A DNA stretch of 64,000 nucleotides. It comes from Methylobacter sp. BlB1. Its GTDB lineage: Bacteria; Pseudomonadota; Gammaproteobacteria; Methylococcales; Methylomonadaceae. The stretch covers positions 1-64,000 of the forward strand of contig NZ_JADMKV010000018.1 in assembly GCF_015476545.1 (NCBI RefSeq), in the 5' to 3' direction. Position 1 is the stretch's first letter. Every line of letters begins with the position of its first letter. Below are positions 55,306-62,927 of this stretch, in pieces. The position numbers were made by a program, and so were the translations under genes. The notes under the pieces were generated by a model that ran no database searches, was not told where the DNA came from, and was given only the letters and a program-made list of their open reading frames with translations.

Positions 55306-56661
55306 CTATTTCGAAAATCCTGATGGGGTAGACGTTTTAGCCCGAAAATCCCCCGTTTCCTTGAAGAAGGTATGGAAGAAACTCGGGTCGTACTGCCGGA
55401 AACGCTCGCCCGGCAGCGGCGGTAAAGGCGCGCCCTTGGCCAAGGGTTGAACCAGGTGCGGCGTCACTACCATAACCAGCTCTCTGTCGCTGCGGTCAAA
55501 ATGCGTTGATCTGAAGAAAGCGCCGATAATCGGAATATCGCCGAGCCACGGAAACTTATCCACGCTAGCCAGTGTGCTCTGGCTTACCAGTCCGCTGATG
55601 ACGAAACTTTCGCCGTCACCCAGGGCGATACTGGTATCGGTGCGGCGGACGCGCAAGGCCGGCACGGTGGTGCTGCTGATCTCAATGCCGGCGTTGTAAT
55701 CCAGTTCGCTGACTTCGGGAGCGACTTTCAGGGCAATCCGGTTCTGATCCAGCACGGTCGGCGTCAACGACACGCGCACGCCGAACTCCTTGTATTTAAT
55801 GGTAATGGCGCCAGTTGCCGACCCACCTTGCGGCACGGGAATCGGATACTCGCCGCCGGCCAGGAAATTGGCGCTTTGCCCGCTCATGGCGACCAGTGAG
55901 GGTTCCGCCAGCGTATAAGCAAAACCGTTGTTTTCAAGAACGGAGATAACGCCGAGTATGCCTTCACTGGCATTGCCATAAACAAAATTGAAAGCCTGGG
56001 CATGGGGGAAGAAACCGCTGCTGAGCAAGGAAATGGCGCCCTGCCCGGCGGATTCAACACCCGTCAGATTGTTTGGAGTAGAAAGAGCCATTGTCGTGTT
56101 GGCGGTATTCTTTCCGAGGAATAGCCCGGCGTTCTGCAATCGTGACCGGCTGATCTCTACAATTTTAAGGTCGATCTGGACCTGTGAATTGAATCCCAGC
56201 TTGCTGGTATCCACGACATTGTTTTCGCTCTTTTCGTCCATGGCCTGACGAGCCTGATCATGGGCTTCCAGCGAATCGCTTTCGCCTGAAAGCTCAAGTT
56301 TGTCCCCGGCCTCCGAAACCTGGAAATTGTCATTTTCCAGGCTTTCGACGGCATGCTGTTTCAGGTTTTCCGAGGCCGTAACCAGCAACTCCACATAAAA
56401 GTCGGGCTGTCCCGTATCGGAACCCCGCCACAGCATCAGGCTGGTAGAGCCGGGCTTTTTGGGCGTAATCAGTATCTGCCGCGCATCGATCACCGAGACA
56501 TCGGCGATTTCCGGGTTGCCGACGGCGACGCGTTTGATGTTACTGCCGTATCGGTAGCTGAGTTGTTTGCCCATCTCGATGCTGACGGTATCGTCATAGG
56601 CATGCGCGGAAAAGGCTGCTGCAAGCAGAGCCCAAAGAAGAAGCGCTTTGAAATAATTCAT
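55306..56661 (-). CDS. rcpA: RcpA/CpaC secretin
   Basis: Outer-membrane secretin of about 451 residues. ATG at 56661 opens a signal peptide (MNYFKALLLWALLAAAFSAHA); a GTG 16 codons upstream is an alternative. A pilus-assembly N-domain (RYGSNIKRVAVGNPEIADVS, LITPKKPGSTSLMLW) is followed by the secretin core (GFAYTLAEPSLVAMSGQSAN, FLAGGEYPIPVPQ, DTSIALGDGESFVISGLVSQ) and LVMVVTPHLVQPL. It forms the outer-membrane pore for the Flp pilus. Confidence 0.93.
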   Translation of the reverse strand: MNYFKALLLWALLAAAFSAHAYDDTVSIEMGKQLSYRYGSNIKRVAVGNPEIADVSVIDARQILITPKKPGSTSLMLWRGSDTGQPDFYVELLVTASENLKQHAVESLENDNFQVSEAGDKLELSGESDSLEAHDQARQAMDEKSENNVVDTSKLGFNSQVQIDLKIVEISRSRLQNAGLFLGKNTANTTMALSTPNNLTGVESAGQGAISLLSSGFFPHAQAFNFVYGNASEGILGVISVLENNGFAYTLAEPSLVAMSGQSANFLAGGEYPIPVPQGGSATGAITIKYKEFGVRVSLTPTVLDQNRIALKVAPEVSELDYNAGIEISSTTVPALRVRRTDTSIALGDGESFVISGLVSQSTLASVDKFPWLGDIPIIGAFFRSTHFDRSDRELVMVVTPHLVQPLAKGAPLPPLPGERFRQYDPSFFHTFFKETGDFRAKTSTPSGFSK

Positions 56662-56710
56662 GTTGCTGATTGTCAAACTGGTTGTTGTAATTATTGGTTG
56701 ACGGTGCACT

Positions 56711-57694
56711 TTAGTGCCCCAAAGTCAGGGTTTCTGTCGCTCCGCCCCGGTGTATGATGACCCGGGGGCCCTCTTTAACTTTGTCGCCTTGGGCATCTGA
56801 CTGGACAGCTCCGTTGCCGGTCAGCTCTTTCAAGACGATGAAGTGCTTGTCCTTTTTACCGTTCTCCGTCCCGGACGGAGAAAAAGCTGCCGGCACAAGG
56901 CCCTCTTCGATGATTTCCGGAGCGCTCTCCTCCCGCTCGGCCCCATGGAGCGCGAGCCTGATTCTGCCGCTGGACTCCGCAAGCATAAGCGTCGAGGTAT
57001 CGGATTCGGCAATAGCCAGCACGGCGGTTTTGCTTTTCTTCCCGTCAGGCTCCTCTTCCTTTTTCTTGCGTTTACCTGTTGCCTCATTAACGGTGCTGGT
57101 TTTGGCCTTTTCCAGCAAGTCCGATTGGTCATCGGCAGCAGCCGTTTGCTCTTCCGGCGAGTCCAGCATATTGCCGAAAGCCAGCACGCGCACTTTCGAC
57201 AAAACCACCTGAGCCGAACTGTTCTTGCCGGTTTCCTGGTCGGCCTCTAAAAAGAGCAGCACATCCACCTGGTCGCCGGGCTCGATGAAACCGCCGGCAC
57301 CGACCACTTCATCGACTTTAACGGCGACTGCCCGCTCGCCGGGATGGAGACTGGACGCCAACTGGCTGTAAGAGGGGAAATGGCTGGACAGCAGCATTTC
57401 TCCTTTGGAAATGTCGGTTCTGGGCTTGCGGCCGATGAGAAGGTCGCCGGCAGGATAGGAACGCACCGGACGGGTAGGAACCAGCGCGGTTGTCAGATCC
57501 TCTTTTGTGATAACCTGCCCTGACTGGATATCCCGCGCGGCAAACACCACAGACTCCCCTTTGGGTTCCGCCACTTCAACGCGCACCGGTTCCGGCTTGG
57601 GAGGCTGATTGCTCGCCTTGTAACCGATATAACCGATGATGATGGCGCCCACAGCGAGTATTACTGCGAATACGCGCAAAACTGAACTACTCAT
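56711..57694 (-). CDS. cpaB: RcpC/CpaB Flp pilus assembly protein
   Basis: Protein of 327 residues with one N-terminal helix (LRVFAVILAVGAIIIGYIGY), an SAF domain (VVFAARDIQSGQVITKEDLT), and the RcpC domain (HPGERAVAVKVDEVVGAGGFIEPGDQVDVLLFL). A charged, low-complexity insert (KTSTVNEATGKRKKKEEEPDGKK) lies near 200-225. A run of seven G with TA before the ATG forms the RBS. Probably periplasmic, interacting with the secretin. Confidence 0.92.
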   Translation of the reverse strand: MSSSVLRVFAVILAVGAIIIGYIGYKASNQPPKPEPVRVEVAEPKGESVVFAARDIQSGQVITKEDLTTALVPTRPVRSYPAGDLLIGRKPRTDISKGEMLLSSHFPSYSQLASSLHPGERAVAVKVDEVVGAGGFIEPGDQVDVLLFLEADQETGKNSSAQVVLSKVRVLAFGNMLDSPEEQTAAADDQSDLLEKAKTSTVNEATGKRKKKEEEPDGKKSKTAVLAIAESDTSTLMLAESSGRIRLALHGAEREESAPEIIEEGLVPAAFSPSGTENGKKDKHFIVLKELTGNGAVQSDAQGDKVKEGPRVIIHRGGATETLTLGH

Positions 57695-57860
57695 TACCCC
57701 CCCTTGCTCCAGAGTAATTTATTGCAAGCAACTGCTTGGTTATTAGTAAGTAAAAATACTTAGCAATTATAATTGTGCAGAACTTTTTTGTCTTTAAAGC
57801 CATTTTTTTTCGGACAAAATAAACCCGCTACGCATCTTATTTCACTAACCTTACGCCGTT
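57695..57860. other. AT-rich region upstream of cpaB
   Basis: Between the composite repeat and cpaB lies AT-rich sequence (57720-57830) that could carry a promoter for the cpaB-to-tadG part of the Tad locus. No gene is seen. Confidence 0.3.
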
Positions 57861-58005
57861 GTAGGGTCGAATTCACTTATGCCCTTTGTGGTTATTCGAC
57901 CGCGAAACGCTGCTATTTTTTACGGAGGGTTAAGTGCGAATGAATTCGCACCGACACGGCATCTCAGTAAAAGTAAAACAGAGATCGATTCGTGCGTAAC
58001 ATCAG
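57861..58005 (-). repeat. Composite palindromic element, copy A
   Basis: A 145-bp element read on the minus strand. It contains CTGATGTTACGCAC at one end, AATCGATCTCTGT, then GATGCCGTGTCGGTGCGAAT, a GTGCGAA/TTCGCAC hairpin, and GAATTCGACCCTAC at the other end. The same ordered blocks occur on the plus strand at 62046-62194 (copy B). It lies between tadE and cpaB inside the Tad locus. Confidence 0.75.
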
Positions 58006-58062
58006 TTATTTCATAATGCGCCGATCGTGGATCAAAACAGATTTGGCTCAACCGGAGTGATC

Positions 58063-58566
58063 TCAATCAAGCTGCACGACAGCACTCGCAGTGAGATCCT
58101 TGGGTAATTTGGGCACATCGCCTATACCTGGAAACTTCAAAATCGGTATCAGTGGATTGCCAGTGTAGTTGGGAAAGCTTACGGTCACGGTCAACATGCC
58201 GGCGCTTGGCTTGTCTAATTCCACTTTTACTCCGTTCTTTCCCCCTAGAACGGCCGCATGAGCGGTTGCAGGCAGCCAGTCCAGCAAATCGCCTACGACA
58301 GTCTTTACCTTGTTTTCCACTACGGTTTCATAACCTTCCGCAGCAGGTTCAACCGCCACGGCCGCTCTAGCCCCAGCGGATGCCGCATGCTGAAACGCCT
58401 GCATCATGAGAATCGGCATCGAATAACTGACAATGGCATAAAACAGCGTGAAAAAGATGACGAACAGAAGCGCGGCCTCTATGGCTGCCGCACCGCGCTG
58501 TTTGCGCAGATTACACGATAAGCGGCGGCGAGTGCCGGCTCGGGGTTGACTAACCTTTGGATTCAT
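58063..58566 (-). CDS. tadE: TadE-like minor pilin/pseudopilin
   Basis: Protein of 167 residues. A basic N-terminus is followed by RKQRGAAAIEAALLFVIFFTLFYAIVSYSMPI, the TadE signature with a prepilin-peptidase-type G/A-x-x-x-E site (RGAAAIE). The rest is a small periplasmic domain. TadE/TadF pseudopilins are processed by TadV. No separate TadF is obvious in this locus, so this could fill both roles. Confidence 0.88.
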   Translation of the reverse strand: MNPKVSQPRAGTRRRLSCNLRKQRGAAAIEAALLFVIFFTLFYAIVSYSMPILMMQAFQHAASAGARAAVAVEPAAEGYETVVENKVKTVVGDLLDWLPATAHAAVLGGKNGVKVELDKPSAGMLTVTVSFPNYTGNPLIPILKFPGIGDVPKLPKDLTASAVVQLD

Positions 58567-58604
58567 AACGCCACATTACTTACAGAAAAACAGACTGGTT
58601 CTTA

Positions 58605-59150
58605 TCAATCAAATTGAAACGGCAAAACCGATATCCGGGCAGCCAGAAGAACCAGCGCGACGACAAAGCCGATGGCGAGCCCCAGGCCGAAAGGCAATAT
58701 TCTGCCTTTCGGTTCCGGTATCGCAGGCGCATCGATTCCGATGCTCGCCAACTGCGGCGCCAGCAGAGGCATCCATCGGTAGGCCAAAATCCAGATGATC
58801 GCCGTGCCGCCCACAAGAAGCCCGGCGACGGCATACGCAACCAGCATCGCTTCCATGCCACCCAGCAATCCCATGGCGGCCAGCAATTTGGCATCCCCAG
58901 CACCTAGCCGCCTCAATACCCAGGCGGGCACCGTTAAAACCAGCGCCAGTACCCAAGCGGCAAAACACGAGGATGGAGAAGCGCCTAACCAGCCCTGGCC
59001 GGTAACCGCAAGCATCGCCAGCGCTCCTCCGTGAGCCCCCAACGTCAGAACATTGGGGAGGCGGCGAAACGCCATGTCATAGCCACCGCAAGCAACAGCC
59101 CAGCTACCTATAATCCAGTACTGGATAGGTACTGTCATTAAGACAGACAT
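58605..59150 (-). CDS. tadV: Prepilin peptidase TadV/CpaA
   Basis: Aspartic prepilin peptidase of 181 residues (A24 family, short form lacking the methylase domain). The two catalytic aspartates are in GGYDMAFRRLPN (about 25) and LGAGDAKLLAAMGLLGG (about 86). About six helices are present. It cleaves the Flp prepilin and TadE-like pseudopilin. Confidence 0.92.
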   Translation of the reverse strand: MSVLMTVPIQYWIIGSWAVACGGYDMAFRRLPNVLTLGAHGGALAMLAVTGQGWLGASPSSCFAAWVLALVLTVPAWVLRRLGAGDAKLLAAMGLLGGMEAMLVAYAVAGLLVGGTAIIWILAYRWMPLLAPQLASIGIDAPAIPEPKGRILPFGLGLAIGFVVALVLLAARISVLPFQFD

Positions 59151-59204
59151 TGCGACTTTTTCTTATGGGTAAAGAACAATATCAGTTTCTCGTACTTGGT
59201 TGGG

Positions 59205-59426
59205 CTACTGCTTGGCTACCCCTAATGCTTCTGCAATATCGTCAAAAATCCCCTTGATTGCATTCTTAATAGGAGTAACGAAAGTAACCAGAGCAACCGC
59301 AACCATAGCGGCAACCAACGCATACTCAATACCACTCGCGCCTTCTTCATCCTTCAAAAACGCCGACAACCATTTTTTCATTTTTTCTACTTTCATTCTG
59401 TTACCTTTTTCTTCGTTATTTTTCAT
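59205..59426 (-). CDS. flp: Flp major pilin
   Basis: Prepilin of 73 residues. FLKDEEGASGIEYALVAAMVAVALVTF contains the Flp processing site and helix (EEG|ASGIEYAL, with conserved Glu and Tyr). GGGAG lies nine bases before the chosen ATG; a second ATG at 59396 (MKVEKM) is an alternative. It is the first gene of the Tad locus and the structural subunit of the pilus. Only one flp copy is present. Confidence 0.93.
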   Translation of the reverse strand: MKNNEEKGNRMKVEKMKKWLSAFLKDEEGASGIEYALVAAMVAVALVTFVTPIKNAIKGIFDDIAEALGVAKQ

Positions 59427-59582
59427 CTTGTTTTTCTCCCTTGCGACAACCGCACAGCTCCCGATAGTGCGTCGTTTATTGCCTGAGAATAAGACCGTTA
59501 TTTCAGGCGGGGTAAGTCACCGACAATCCGTCACTGGAATATCGATGAATATTCAATAACTGAACAAGCTCAGCCTGTGCTA

Positions 59583-59612
59583 ATTTTAGACTAAATTACA
59601 AGTTTTGCTCAA
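59583..59612 (-). promoter_or_regulatory. Possible sigma-70 promoter of flp
   Basis: On the minus strand TTGAGC (59612-59607) and TAAAAT (59588-59583) are spaced by 18 bases, which would give an RNA start near 59575 and a leader of about 150 bases ahead of the pilin ATG. The rest of the 428-bp gap upstream holds the two hairpins listed separately. Confidence 0.35.
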
Positions 59613-59711
59613 AAAATCAGCATGTACTAATTTAAATATGCATAATTTGATCAGGCCGTGATCAGTGGATTTTTTGTGGAACCGTCACAGGGGCAGGATT
59701 TGCGTATATGT

Positions 59712-59752
59712 GGAGGCGACTTCGCTTACCAAAAGTAGGCGAAGTCGCCTCC
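59712..59752. terminator. Strong hairpin downstream of membrane cytochrome gene
   Basis: Arms GGAGGCGACTTCGCTTAC (59712-59729) and GTAGGCGAAGTCGCCTCC (59735-59752), 18 bp with one G-T pair and a five-base loop. It lies beyond the 3' end of the cytochrome gene. The GCGACTT core is shared with the palindrome at 62760-62779, so it is probably a repeat as well as a terminator. Confidence 0.6.
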
Positions 59753-59765
59753 GCAAATTCAGCGG

Positions 59766-59830
59766 GTAGGCTGGGTTGCTAAACCCAGCATTTCAAAGCT
59801 CCCTATGCTGGGTTTAGCAACCCAGCCTAC
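59766..59830. repeat. Perfect 26-bp inverted repeat, GTAGGCTGGGTT family
   Basis: Left arm 59766-59791 starts GTAGGCTGGGTTGCTAAACC; right arm 59805-59830 is its exact reverse complement; the loop is 13 bases. It lies 24 bases after the cytochrome gene stop. A degenerate relative is at 47864-47938. Confidence 0.85.
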
Positions 59831-59854
59831 ATTTCTCTGATTTGAATGAAAAAT

Positions 59855-60748
59855 CTATTTATTAAATAAACCTTTAACCCATGGCCAGCCATGCTGCAGC
59901 CATTTGTCTCTCAGCAAGGCGAATCCGCGCTTGATGGTGCAATAAGCTTTGTTCATGCCGCTTCCTTCGCCTTTGCAGATCAGGCTTCCCAGCCATTCCT
60001 GCACCTTCATGCCGGGGCCTTCGACGAACACGGGCCTGAACAGCCACATTTCCAGAATGGAAGTCACCCACATAAACGCGAACGAAACCCCCATGCCGGT
60101 ACCGGCCAGAATGACGAGCCAGGCAAACCACGGATGAAGCTTAGTCAGCCACCAGGACATAATGTCAGCCAGCAGGAATACATAAGGCATACCGATGGCA
60201 ATGGATTTATAAGGCACTGGCGTAGTTTCGGAAAAGGCGAAGATCAGCCCGACAAACATAAAAATAAAGCTGATGCCGAACAAATGGATATGGGAAACCC
60301 GCGTCAACGAAGCAAAGGTCTCGCCTTCATCCTGCGCCGTCAAGGCTTTCAGTTGCTCAAAATCGGAGAAGTTAGGGATGCCTGAGGCGTCTTTGTTGTG
60401 GCACAGGACGCAGCGCGTCTCAATAATTTTTGCGACGCCAGACGGCTCATAGTCATTGATCTGCGCGCCATCCCGGACCCATTGTATGATCTGGAAGCGT
60501 TCCGGCTCCGGCGCCATCTCTTTCATGGAACCGTTCAGTTTCGTCTCTACCACCGTGCCTGAGCGGTTGCCGTAATAACTGTAGACGATATCGTCGATGG
60601 ACAGGCCGAATTTACCGTCGGCCATGCCGTGCGTAAACAGAATCTGAATCAGCGCAACAACATAACCTATGCCCACGGTGCATAGATAGCCGGTAAACAA
60701 AACTTTAACAGGTATCTCGTGATCTTTTAAAGGCGTGTATTTAATCAT
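59855..60748 (-). CDS. Multi-pass membrane cytochrome c-like protein
   Basis: Protein of 297 residues combining one N-terminal helix (VLFTGYLCTVGIGYVVALIQIL), a periplasmic stretch with a single CXXCH haem site (CVLCH, 113-117), and three later helices (HLFGISFIFMFVGLIFAFSE; SIAIGMPYVFLLADIMSWWL; FAWLVILAGTGMGVSFAFMW). Histidines in SHIHLFG could be further ligands. It is a conserved type of uncharacterised electron-transfer protein; I do not know a named family. It stands alone, next to palindromic repeats. Confidence 0.7.
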   Translation of the reverse strand: MIKYTPLKDHEIPVKVLFTGYLCTVGIGYVVALIQILFTHGMADGKFGLSIDDIVYSYYGNRSGTVVETKLNGSMKEMAPEPERFQIIQWVRDGAQINDYEPSGVAKIIETRCVLCHNKDASGIPNFSDFEQLKALTAQDEGETFASLTRVSHIHLFGISFIFMFVGLIFAFSETTPVPYKSIAIGMPYVFLLADIMSWWLTKLHPWFAWLVILAGTGMGVSFAFMWVTSILEMWLFRPVFVEGPGMKVQEWLGSLICKGEGSGMNKAYCTIKRGFALLRDKWLQHGWPWVKGLFNK

Positions 60749-61119
60749 TTCAGTCCCTTACAGGTTAGTTTGAAAAAGACATGGGCTCAGCCTGAAGCTA
60801 ATGAATACCGGGATTGACCAGTCTCAATGAGTCCAATTTATTAGTCGCTTGTCACCTTGTGCCGAATTTGATGCTGCCAATATCTCAAAACTTCCTGTTT
60901 GATAAATGGACCTGCTTAATCGTTCCGTATAATTAGCCGTCACTCAAGCGCATGCCCAACAGTATGGCACAAACAGGCTTTTTTCTTAAACTGAAAGCAG
61001 CGGTTCCGGCAATGTTCGGTTAATTTATTCATAAGATTTCTGATATACAGTTAGCCGATTTGATTAATGTAACAGCATTATTGCCGCTAATACCAACGCT
61101 AAGGACCCCCCGGATTAAG
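60749..61119. other. Divergent promoter region, no gene seen
   Basis: A 371-bp gap between the divergent cytochrome and membrane-protein genes. It must hold both promoters. I see no repeat, RNA or clear regulator site here. Confidence 0.3.
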
Positions 61120-61863
61120 ATGACATCCAACCCCATATCACTGAATCCGGGCCTTATTGCGCGTACATTGGGAATACTGGCTTTTCTTCTGGTTGTCGCC
61201 AGCATCACAGGACAATTGATGTCTTATATCACTGGGGATGACCGTCTTTATGGGTTTGTCTCACTCTTTAACGTCGACGCCGAGCACAATATTCCGACCT
61301 TTTTTACTGTGTTTTTGCTTCTCTCCGCAACGCTGCTTCTTTCGGTCATCACTCTTCTGGAAAGAAACCGTAGGGCTTCTCACGTTTCACATTGGTTGAT
61401 CCTTTCATGCGGATTCCTGCTTATGGCGGTCGATGAACTGGTCTCCATTCATGAGAGGCTGATAAAACCGATACGCAACCTGTTGGGGGATGGCAATCTT
61501 GGCGTCTTTTATTTCGCCTGGGTCATTCTTGGCATCGCACTGATACTCTTGCTTGCGTGGTTTTTTCTGAGATTCTGGCTGCGCCTCCCTGCAAAAACGA
61601 GGCTCACTTTCTTTATGACTGCGGTCATTTATATTGGCGGCAGTATCGGCTTCGAGATGATCGGGGGCCGCTACGCTGAATTGCACGGGCTGGAAGATTT
61701 GACTTATAAAATGATTGCAACGGCTGAGGAGAGCCTCGAAATGGCGGGCGTCATCCTCTTCATCCGGGGGTTGCTGGTATATATTGCAGAAAATCATAAA
61801 GAAGTGCGATTCCGGTTTGATGGATCTTGTGAGGAAGTCACGCTAGCCCCTCCTGAAGCCTGA
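61120..61863 (+). CDS. Uncharacterised multi-pass membrane protein with conserved acidic/His motifs
   Basis: Protein of 247 residues from ATG 61120 (a TTG 20 codons earlier is less likely). About six helices: ILAFLLVVASITGQLMSYI, FFTVFLLLSATLLLSVITLL, WLILSCGFLLMAVDELV, WVILGIALILLLAWFFLRFW, FFMTAVIYIGGSIGFEM and AEESLEMAGVILFIRGLLVYI. Polar motifs are placed in or next to helices: MAVDELVSIHERL, IGFEMIGGRY and ATAEESLEMAG. Such E/D/H residues in helices could bind metal. I do not recognise a named family. Confidence 0.7.
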   Translation: MTSNPISLNPGLIARTLGILAFLLVVASITGQLMSYITGDDRLYGFVSLFNVDAEHNIPTFFTVFLLLSATLLLSVITLLERNRRASHVSHWLILSCGFLLMAVDELVSIHERLIKPIRNLLGDGNLGVFYFAWVILGIALILLLAWFFLRFWLRLPAKTRLTFFMTAVIYIGGSIGFEMIGGRYAELHGLEDLTYKMIATAEESLEMAGVILFIRGLLVYIAENHKEVRFRFDGSCEEVTLAPPEA

Positions 61864-62045
61864 CCCACTCAAACCGGCCAATCGGTCTTTCAGAGACCGG
61901 CAATCTTTAAAGCATTTTTTGAAAACCGTTTGCTGAAGGAGCTTTTAAACACAAAGCAGCTTATCTTTCTGGCTAGTGCACATCAGGTATTTATACGTAT
62001 TGTGTATTTGGTTCGTGATTGGTAGCTTTATCTGAAGCTAATTTA
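61864..62045. other. Intergenic stretch downstream of membrane protein gene
   Basis: CCGGCCAATCGGTCTTTCAG and following GACCGG form an imperfect stem shortly after the stop, a possible terminator. Nothing else recognisable before the composite repeat at 62046. Confidence 0.3.
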
Positions 62046-62194
62046 CTGATGTTACGCACAAATCGATCTCTGTGCTGTTTTAGTGTTGCTGCGATGCCGT
62101 GTCGGTGCGAATTCTCTTTTGCCCCTTGCGGGTATTCGCACTGCCTATATATTTCATATTTCGGTTGTCCCGTGTCGAATGAATTCGACCCTAC
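62046..62194 (+). repeat. Composite palindromic element, copy B
   Basis: A 149-bp element with the same block order as copy A (57861-58005) but in the opposite orientation: CTGATGTTACGCACAAATCG, then CTCTGT, GATGCCGTGTCGGTGCGAAT, GGGTATTCGCACT, and finally TGTCGAATGAATTCGACCCT plus AC. It sits in the gap before the small exported-protein gene. Confidence 0.75.
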
Positions 62195-62328
62195 ATCTGC
62201 GTAATATCAATAACTTAGGCTAAATTCAAAGTCATTAACGATTAATCGGCATCATGCAGGCCGAGAGATTTTGCTTTCCAGGCATTTTTACCGACACCAT
62301 TCGATAATCACAACAAAGACTTTATCCT

Positions 62329-62679
62329 ATGAATACGATCAAAAACACAGCCTTAACTTTATTACTGGCTTCCTCTTTATACTCAACCAGCCTTACCGCT
62401 TACGCAGAGGAAGCCGGCAAAAGTTCAGCTTACAGCCCGAATGAAGCCATTATGCATATTGAAGCGGCTAAGGTCGAAATCAGTAAAAACGATTTCGTGC
62501 CGCCCAGCCAACATTTAAAAGAAGCGCGCGCGGTTTCCGAGAAAGTCACGGGCAAACCGGACATCGTCAAAAAGGCGCATGCCGGCATCATTCAGGCGCA
62601 AATCAAAGTAAAACAGGGCGATATAAAAGGCGCGACAGAAGAATTGGACAAGGTTTTAAAGTTGTATAAGTCGCTCTAG
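62329..62679 (+). CDS. Small exported helical protein
   Basis: Protein of 116 residues with a signal peptide (ALTLLLASSLYSTSLTAYAEE, cleavage near AYA). The mature part is predicted helical: NEAIMHIEAAKVEISKNDFVPPSQHLKEARAVSEK and HAGIIQAQIKVKQGDIKGATEELDKVLKLYKSL, two helical-hairpin units resembling TPR-like repeats of small periplasmic proteins. No named family recognised. Monocistronic. Confidence 0.75.
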   Translation: MNTIKNTALTLLLASSLYSTSLTAYAEEAGKSSAYSPNEAIMHIEAAKVEISKNDFVPPSQHLKEARAVSEKVTGKPDIVKKAHAGIIQAQIKVKQGDIKGATEELDKVLKLYKSL

Positions 62680-62759
62680 CTTGGCTATTTCATAAAGCCA
62701 CACAGGACTTACGCAGTTTGTCTGTTCAACCATCGAAACAAGCGGTTTTAAAACCTGCG

Positions 62760-62779
62760 GGGGCGACTAAAGTCGCCCC
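62760..62779. repeat. Short palindrome GGGGCGACT-AA-AGTCGCCCC
   Basis: GGGGCGACTAAAGTCGCCCC, a perfect 9-bp-arm palindrome between the convergent small exported-protein and PBP genes. Its GCGACTT/AAGTCGC-like core is shared with the hairpin at 59712-59752. It could end both transcripts. Confidence 0.55.
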
Positions 62780-62927
62780 ACAGATAACTTCATGAGCTCA
62801 TTGAAATATTTGCAAGCCTTAGAACTGAAAAGCCTCAGCGTCCTTCGCGGCTCAAACTGATGCCCGGTATACAAGCCGAACTGATAAAACCGAGCCTGAA
62901 ATCCTCCGCATTCACTTGAAAGGCTTT

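Noticed and set aside
59427-59582. c-di-GMP riboswitch in the flp leader
   Set aside because: The leader has short stems, but I could not match the GEMM-I or GEMM-II core, so no riboswitch is called.
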